Of a stretch of 64,000 bases of DNA, positions 57,357-64,000 are shown piece by piece (within the stretch, counting starts at the first letter, position 1; each line of letters opens with the position of its first letter). Made by a program: the position numbers and the translations under genes. The stretch is taken from contig JAUJYZ010000971.1 in the NCBI GenBank assembly GCA_033675265.1, positions 1-64,000 of the forward strand, read 5' to 3'. Source of the stretch: Actinostola sp. cb2023. Its lineage: Eukaryota; Cnidaria; Anthozoa; Actiniaria; Actinostolidae. Under the pieces are notes generated by a model, which was not told where the DNA came from, did no database searches, and saw nothing but the letters and a program-made list of their open reading frames with translations.

Positions 57357-57969
57357 CACGGTGGTCAAAAAAGTACGCGAAATCGACAACGTTTGTATAA
57401 CTTCTACAGTTTTAATCCAATCAAAATAAAACTTGGCAACGTGACAGCATATGTCAAGGCAACAAACTTGTTCTTTTTTTGTATTTTGATTTTTATGATT
57501 TTTGGCGGGAAAATGACGTCCAGAACATGCCAACGAATTTTGAAATTCAAAACTACACTAAATTAATCATTGCATTTGAAAGAACATGTAAAATTAGAGA
57601 AATAGCTGAAATAATATCTCAGATATCATTATTCAACCCAAAGATATGAATTTTTGAAATTTGAAAATCCGCCATTTTGTTACTAAAAATAGCACAAAAT
57701 GGCGGAAATTTCAAATTTCAAAAATTTCTCTAATTTTACATGTTCTTTCAAATACAATGATTAATTTAGTGTAGTTTTGAATTTCAAAATTCGTTGGCAT
57801 GTTCTGGACGTCATTTTCCCGCCAAAAATCATAAAAATCAAAAAACAAAAAAGAACAAGTTTGTTGCCTTGATATATGCTGTAACGTTGCCAAGTTTTAT
57901 TTTGATTGGATTAAAACTGTAGAAGTTATACAAACGTTGTCGATTTCGCGTACTTTTTTGACCACCGTG
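57357..57969. mobile_element. foldback element with arms of about 250 bp
   Basis: The left end CACGGTGGTCAAAAAAGTAC pairs with the right end GTACTTTTTTGACCACCGTG. Pairing goes on through GTTGTCGATTTCGCG, TGGCGGGAAAATGACGTC and ACATGCCAACGAATTTTGAA. The centre holds AAAATGGCGGAAATTTCAAA and its complement. No transposase. It ends 168 bp before the ATG of the HIRAN-like gene. Confidence 0.8.
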
Positions 57970-58137
57970 AATAGACGCACTGACGCGCATGCGCGTGAAG
58001 TTCCTTAGAGAGCATGTTATGATCTCTATGAAGGGGGGGTATTTCATGTATCCCATCATGCACCGCGAACGAACCATATTATCAACCGATTCGACCCCCA
58101 GCGAAGTCTCGTTTCGATAAGATTTTGAAGAAGAAAC

Positions 58138-59969
58138 ATGGCGGACGGGGTTGACAGTGGAGGAAGCGAGATCGTTTCGAAGGAAAGGTAACGTACTACG
58201 GACTTTCTTGATGTTTATTTTTGATTGTCTTGTTGGAGAGTTATATTTTGAAGTGAAATCTACTAGGGTAACCTAAGCTTATATTTTCGCCTAATATTTC
58301 ATAGCGTCGACTCCCTACGAGAAATAACACCAGAAAATAAAACCAACTATACTGTTCTGAAATCAAGTTCCTTGTTATCTCTTCACTGCATCGACTTGGA
58401 TACAGAAGTCACCCTTCCCCTTGAAGAACTACCGTTTGTCGAATGGACTGCACGGATGGGTCATGTCAGTTTCTTAAATGAACTAACTGAACGACGATTA
58501 GTTTTATTTCCTTGCAGTCGTTCAGTTACTCAAAAGTTAGAAAAGTTACCATCACCGATAGTTATAGACGTTTCTCATAGTTTTGACCTACAGGTACGCG
58601 TTTCTATTTAGTACAAAGTAATATGTTTAAAAAAGTAAAAGTAAGGTAGTTTTATACTTTTATAGACAGAATTCAATAATGGCGGAATCAGTAAGTTAAA
58701 TCTCATTTTAAATTTAGTGATGATACAGCCATAGTTTCAAAGAGAATAATAAAAAAAAAACAACTACAAGATTTTAGAGCGATTCTACAAAAATGTAAAA
58801 AGTTATAGCGAATTGAAATCACAAAGTGCTCAATTTAAAATCTCCACCCCCTCCCTCTCCCCTCCCCTCCCTCATGTTAATTTTTGACAAGTCACCAATG
58901 ACACTTTATTTATATAGTGTTTTGTATGTTGTGGATTTGAAAAAAGCATTGATTGACCATAGACTTTATTGAATTTGTTGGCTCTGAAAAGAGCCGTTCT
59001 GTAATATCAGGTTTATAACCAGCAGCAATGTCTTCTGAAGTTATCAGCTTCATGCTTCTCCTCGAGTACCTTTCATGGACTTGAGATAGCATGGGACATA
59101 TTTTCAACTTTGACTTTTAATGGATCTGAAAGATAAACTCAGTAGACATGAAGATGTAGCATTTATTTGGTGATTTGGTACATTATTCTACACTTTTACC
59201 AATAGCTCTAGCAGTCTAGGAAGTATTTTTAAATTCCCAATATACAGTGTACATTGTATGTACATGTAAGCTTTAATATATTTTGACATTTGTTTACAAC
59301 CTATAGCTTGAAGACCAAGACCCCATCTTAGTAATCTGGAAGTTTGACATTGTGTTTGATATGCCAGATAAAAGTTTCTGTCCTAAAGCCACTGAGCATG
59401 AAACAAATAGCAAACCACAAATGCCATACATAGATTTGGATAGTGTAAATTGTAACTGTTCACGGTGGCCAAAACCTGGGTTGATTTTGACAACTGAAGA
59501 CCACCACCAGAACAATGCCTCACAATTTGTGACACCAGATCCAGTTGAACATAACAGTACTGTTGAAACGGATAACAGCGCAATGTCCTTAGAAGTATTC
59601 AAGCTAAAGGGATGTAGCTATCACCCTCCAATGCAAAAGGCTTTACGATTCGTACAAGGAAAAATAGCAGCAAAAGAGGAACTTGATGTTAAAATATTAG
59701 AGCAACCTCTGAATGTAGAAGATGAAAATGCTCTAATTGTTAAAGTAAAGATAAATGAAATATATGAACCTGTTGGCTATGTACAAAGAAACAAAATCCC
59801 CAAAATAACAGCTGCTCTACTAAATGATGAAATCCAATCTATAAAACTGAAACAAATTCATAGGATTTATATTCCAGCTATTAATAATTTTATGTTGTTT
59901 GGATATGTACATGTCATTAAGAGAGGCAAGTGGTTGCCAGACGATACAAAATACAAATATAATTGTTAG
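58138..59969 (+). CDS. HIRAN-like domain protein, three exons
   Basis: Exons are 58,138-58,187, 58,305-58,593 and 59,307-59,969, giving 333 codons, with GT..AG borders and matching phases (2, then 0). The ATG sits in AAACATGGCGGACGGG, a good start context. Residues 1-130 are unrecognised. Residues about 213-325 resemble a HIRAN domain, seen in DNA-repair and transposon-linked proteins: LKGCSYHPPMQKAL, ELDVKILEQPLNVEDENALI, then VGYVQRNKIPKI. HIRAN domains bind DNA ends in helicases such as HLTF; no helicase part is present here. The gene is convergent with the one at 60,572-63,640, with a 0.6-kb gap. Function unknown. The domain call rests on motif form only. Confidence 0.7.
58980..58995 (-). 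other. exact histone-type 3' stem-loop sequence
   Basis: The minus strand reads GGCTCTTTTCAGAGCC, matching the animal histone mRNA 3' stem-loop consensus (GGCYCTTTTYAGRGCC), preceded by AGAAC and followed by AACAAATTC. It lies in intron 2 of the HIRAN-like gene. No histone coding sequence is visible upstream on that strand. Confidence 0.4.
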
Positions 59970-60099
59970 TATATATATAATATTCCTGCATATTCACATA
60001 ATTATATGCATTGTACAAGACAATACATGTAAATAATATTGATTGATTCTAACGTAATAGATCAAACATGAGAAAGAGTGTTTCATCTGATTTCCAAAC

Positions 60100-60500
60100 A
60101 CTCAGTTTGATCTACATGTATCTTACCAAATTGCTTCCAAATGATATGCATGCTACATTACTGCGATTCTCAGTAATATGCAAACTCAGACATTCAAGCA
60201 GTCGGCTGGAACTTGGTTTTTCGCTGCCGTCAATCAACATAAAAAATCGGTAAACTTAAAAATATAAGTCAGAAGACCCACCAAATGGAAAGCAAATATG
60301 ATTTTGAGCTAAATTATGGATCATTTGGTCGAAGAATATACTTAGTTTTGAATTTGTTTGAGTTTTGAATTGGATTGACGGTAGCGATAAACCAAGTTCC
60401 AGCCGACTGTTTGTATGTCTGAGTTCGCATAATACTCAACTGCAGTAAGATCACATTTTAAAGAAGCTTGTGGGATTTTACTACATATCAATTCAGAGTG
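60100..60500. mobile_element. foldback element between the convergent genes
   Basis: CAGTCGGCTGGAACTTGGTT at 60,199 and its complement near 60,387-60,410 form arms of about 85 bp, with ACTCAGACAT, CTGCCGTCAATC and ATTACTGC/GCAGTAA also paired. The centre is AT-rich. Confidence 0.65.
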
Positions 60501-60571
60501 TATGCATACTGATCAAATAAAGTAATTGTGACATATGCAGGTAATGTGACCTTATTTATTCAAGTCCATTA

Positions 60572-63500
60572 TCAAGGTGCATTTGGAACGGGGGGTAACC
60601 CGACTATGGGACGGTGTATTTGGGTCCTTATTGTTGTTTTATTTCTAGTGGGCAAGAAATTTCTGCCAGCAGCAAACACGGCGCTATCCTCTCTTAGGTT
60701 TAGTCTCAATCGGTGAAGTCTTAGTGGATGTGTGCGTAGCTCGACCTGGTCTTCCTCAAATACAGGGCATTCATCAAAGGATGGGAGTTCTTCATCCCTG
60801 AATCTGCCATTCAGAGTATAATAGTAGAATGGCAGATTGACATCCATCTTCTTTGTAAATTCCCTTTAAAAAATAATTGTAACATGCAGTAACAATTTCA
60901 ATGTGTATATCCAGGTTAAGTATATCCAGAAATATTTATACAACCTTATACTGTACCTTACAACTTTACTCCATATATCACAGAACTGCTTCAGTGTGAA
61001 GATTGGCCCTAACAGTCGATGTAGGATAGCGAAAAAGTTCTCCAAATCGTCAGTTCCTCCAGCTCTGGGGTGTTCAGGGTAGCCTACATCATGATTGATA
61101 CGGCGTCTAGCCTCTTGACTTTCAATGTTTGTGGTAACTTCAATTAGTGTTTCTCTTGAAAAACCACAAACATATTCCCATGGCCTTAAAAAATGGAAAC
61201 AAGTCAGTATACACTATCCTCTTGGGAGATTAGAGTACAAAGGCAACATTAATTCACTCTGTTGAATGCTTGTGTAGTTTTTTGTACTCTATACATTAAA
61301 ATAGTATACATTTACAGCCTGGCTACCTGGGTTACTTGTGGTATTTGCTAAAATAATAATTGGAATGGTACATAAAACTACTAACCTGTTCACATCTATG
61401 GTAGAAAAATCATAATTTTCCTTGTGCCATGGCATCAATTCATCTAAAATGTAGTTCAACATGTTGTAGTTGTACCTACATCGTTGGAGCTGACTAAGTC
61501 CCCTTCCATCTGAAGCTTCGTGCCAATTAGAAATCACTTCCACATAGTTTGCCTCTGTATGGTAGCCTTGTCGTCTAAGAGATGCGACTACATGGACTGA
61601 AAATAGTCGTTCAACATCTTGAACTGACTGTTTTCTAACACCCATCAATGCTGCATGTGTTAATCCACTTTTTGGATCTTTCAGAACATCATCAAATGCA
61701 TCAAACTGGAGATTTGCGTTATGCCCTTCCCGGGTACTTTTTCCAATTCTCTTTAGTATGTGATTGTGGTCTCCTCTATCATGTCTCACATCATTTGTCA
61801 CAGGGTCAACCTCGGGAACATACAGGTACAAACTGAAATCCACCTCTCTGTCTTTCCAGTATTGTATCGTATTTCTATACTGAAACGTCGCAGCAATTGC
61901 ACGTAGTTTGTCCAATAAGCTTTCTGGGGTGTTTGGACGAAAAGAGTAAGGAGAGTAACCATTTGGAACTAAGGTGCCACGAATATTAGTAATGGCATCA
62001 TCAAGAGACATTCCATCCTCAGTGCGCAGCCTATGTAGGTTCAGAATTACTTCATCAGGGAATATCGGGTTGGGATTCTGGACAACTGGTGTTCCATTGG
62101 CATCAACTAAAACATTGTAAATGACAAAATTAAAGTGTATAACATTTACACTTCTATTGCTCTAATTGTAAGTCATATACCGCAAACTGTCACACTTATA
62201 AGCCCTGGGCTTATACAAGGGTTTTTGGGTGGTCTTATATCTGGGGGGTTTATAAACAGGGGGCTTATATCTGGGGGGCTTATAACCGGCAGCTAGTATA
62301 CAGTATGTATGTCAGAGTTATTTATTTCATCTATTTTACTAAGTGTATGAACAAAACATGGTACCTGCTTGCAAAATTAGCATGTCCAGTATGGTTTCTT
62401 TTTTCATTTTCTTGACACTTGCTTTTGCATCATGTATTATTTGCCAGAGGTTTAGAGGTCTAGTTTCACCCTGGGATCTAAGAGTACAGTATTCCCCATC
62501 TGTGACAATTCCTTTCAATAATAAAATGAACAATAGAATTTCAGTAAATGTGTATATTATTGTGTTGTTATACATTTATATTTTTACAATAACAGAGCGA
62601 AATCTCGCAATCTGATTGGCTCTCAGCCATTGTCAATAACAGTACAGACAATGGAAAACCGCTTGCGATTTGTTAAATAGAATTTAACAATATTTATAGA
62701 AGGCAGTCATCTATTAAAACAGTTAATAATTGTCCATTATAAACAAAGTTTTATTTTATTATATTGTGCTCACCTGCTAAGGTAAGATCTCTTTTTTTCA
62801 TTTCCTCCTTTAGTGGTTTGTTCAGGTCCCTCACATACTGGTCTCTAAGGGTCCCACATGGTACAAAACCAACAGGTAATGCATATGGCTTGGTATTGCG
62901 CCTCTCATCGGAAATCATCCAGACCACAACATGATCAGCAGCTTGTCGCTTCTTCTTAAACAGGTTCTTTAAGTATGTTTTGCTTTCACTTTCAAGTTCA
63001 CCAAAAGAGACAGAGATAGCAATATCATCACCACCAAAAAACATCTTCATACCTAATTTGTAATTCCTGGGCCTGGGTGAGCAGTGTGTTGTATTCAATT
63101 ACTTCCCAGCTTAGATTCTTTAAAGTCTCCTCTTTTGCATTTTTGGAGTTAAACTTCTCCTTGTATTTTCTTTGAGCTTTTTCAAGGCCTGCTAAGAGGA
63201 ACAGGGCATCTTCTTTGAACCCCTTCACAATATCTTTAGTGCATTCAGAAGGATGATGGTGAACTAACTCTATTCTTTTATCATATTCTTCTCGAAGCTG
63301 CTGTGCTTTTCCATCACATAAATCTTCATCTCCATTCCACTTTCCTTTCATTGACTCCATCAAACCCTCCTTTATATCTGTTCCATCAATTTTGATCCAA
63401 AACCGTCCATTGGGATTGGCCTTTTTTAATTCATCTAGTGCAGCGGGCTGTCAAAAAGAACAGAACAATGAAGAAATATCATTGGAATTGCTACATTATT

Positions 63501-63640
63501 TTTATCAATATTTTGAAAGTATATAATTATAATAATTAATTATATACCTGAAATCCAGGTGTAGGAGTAACTTTCAGTAAATCTTTCTTGGAATGTCTCC
63601 AGTTTGTAGATAAGCTAGGAGCTGGAATATTTACCCGTGC
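60572..63640 (-). CDS. conserved anthozoan gene of unknown function, 3' part
   Basis: Exons on the minus strand are 63,548-63,640, about 63,040-63,447, 62,774-63,090, 61,386-62,106, 60,957-61,184 and 60,572-60,863, ending in a TGA. Phases agree at all joins except near 63,040-63,090. Marker motifs in order are NGRFWIKIDGTD, FGGDDIAISVSFGE, DHVVVWMISDERRNTKPYAL, GDHNHILKRIGKSTREG, ENYDFSTIDVNRP, VCGFSRETLIEVTTNIESQE, YPEHPRAGGTDDLENFF, FTLKQF and LPFYYYTLNGRFRDEELPSF. From memory, the same motif chain occurs in many uncharacterised coral proteins, so it may be a mobile or multicopy family. No known domain is recognised. The first exon here has a splice acceptor, so the gene begins outside the window. 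Introns hold an element end (62,580) and a GGCTTATA repeat (62,205). Confidence 0.72.
62175..62300 (+). repeat. GGGCTTATA repeat in an intron
   Basis: Four loose copies of GGGCTTATATCTGGGGGG or GGTTTATAAACAGGGGGC over about 120 bp. No function seen. Confidence 0.55.
62580..62655. mobile_element. solo end of the CCAATCAGATTGC element
   Basis: TTTTTACAATAACAGAGCGA, ATCTCGCAATCTGATTGGC and TCAATAACAGTACAGACA form the reverse complement of the right end of 39,226-39,570. The rest of the element is not obvious nearby. Confidence 0.6.
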
Positions 63641-64000
63641 CTTTGAAAATAAAAAAAGATAAATAATATGAATAAATAAATACATAAATACATACATGAC
63701 ATTAAAATTGGTTGTCTCTGGCTTATATATTTGTTAATTAAGATACAAACGTTTCGATCCTTCCTCGGATCTTCTTCAACCAATTTTAATGTCATATAAT
63801 TAATGCATCTAGCTGGCTGCAATTACAAGATTTTTAATAAATACATACATACATAAATAAAATGGATAATTATACTGATGCAGTTAAATGTATCCAATCA
63901 ATTTCATCCGTTGGATAGGACTTATCCGGTGGATAGCGCTATTAACCTTTCGTGCAACCGTGCCAGGTGCATATATATTTAAATTTAAATATTAAATTTA
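63641..64000. other. intron or flank with a small hairpin
   Basis: ATGACATTAAAATTGGTTG at 63,697 and CAACCAATTTTAATGTCAT at 63,778 form a 19-bp inverted pair. ACATACATAAATA microsatellite occurs at 63,660-63,690 and 63,838-63,860. No exon recognised. Confidence 0.5.

Noticed and set aside
61648..61836. Plus-strand frame over the unknown gene
   Set aside because: Shadow of the minus-strand exon, which has splice borders and conserved motifs.

Overview
The window looks like nuclear DNA of an anthozoan cnidarian, most likely a stony coral. The genes have introns with GT..AG borders, TATA boxes and AATAAA signals. The families seen are typical of that group: ShK and F5/8 type C secreted proteins, a C2H2 zinc-finger gene, a coral-style THAP exon, L2/CR1-like LINE tails and very many foldback elements. 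There is nothing prokaryotic. The species cannot be fixed from sequence alone.

The main content is eight copies of one secreted-protein gene: signal peptide, short acidic propeptide, a Lys-Arg site, two ShK-type cysteine domains and a C-terminal discoidin (F5/8C) domain. I call them A(-), B(-), C(+), C'(-), B'(+), A'(+), D(-) and E(+). Every coding exon junction is phase 1. A, B and E types have five coding exons (267 codons when intact). C and D types have an extra duplicated propeptide exon (283 codons). B, C', A', D and E read through. A, C and B' are broken.

Positions 1 to about 29,180 form one giant palindrome. The left arm (1-13,628) carries A, B and C. The right arm (15,266-29,180) carries C', B' and A' in mirror order. 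The arms meet in a spacer built from a roughly 41-bp repeat that switches orientation at about 14,178. Each broken gene in one arm has an intact mirror partner in the other. This could be real biology (recent inverted duplication, gene conversion) or an assembly product; several lesions are short homopolymer indels. A second copy of the divergent C'/B' pair lies at 48.75-55.5 kb (D/E), with an insertion in one intron of E.

29.2-48.7 kb is repeat-rich and gene-poor. It holds LINE fragments, a 399-residue C2H2 zinc-finger gene (33.0-34.2 kb, minus), nested terminal-inverted-repeat elements (36.5-39.7 kb), a 3.7-kb transposon with about 565-bp inverted ends and a decayed ORF (39.9-43.6 kb), a THAP exon (43.9-44.2 kb, minus), and many copies of a short CACAGGNANCCCA motif.

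55.5-64 kb holds a 53-bp minisatellite, several foldback elements, a complete three-exon gene for a 333-residue HIRAN-like protein (58.1-60.0 kb, plus) and, convergent to it, the 3' part of a conserved multi-exon anthozoan gene of unknown function (60.6-63.6 kb, minus) that continues beyond the window edge.
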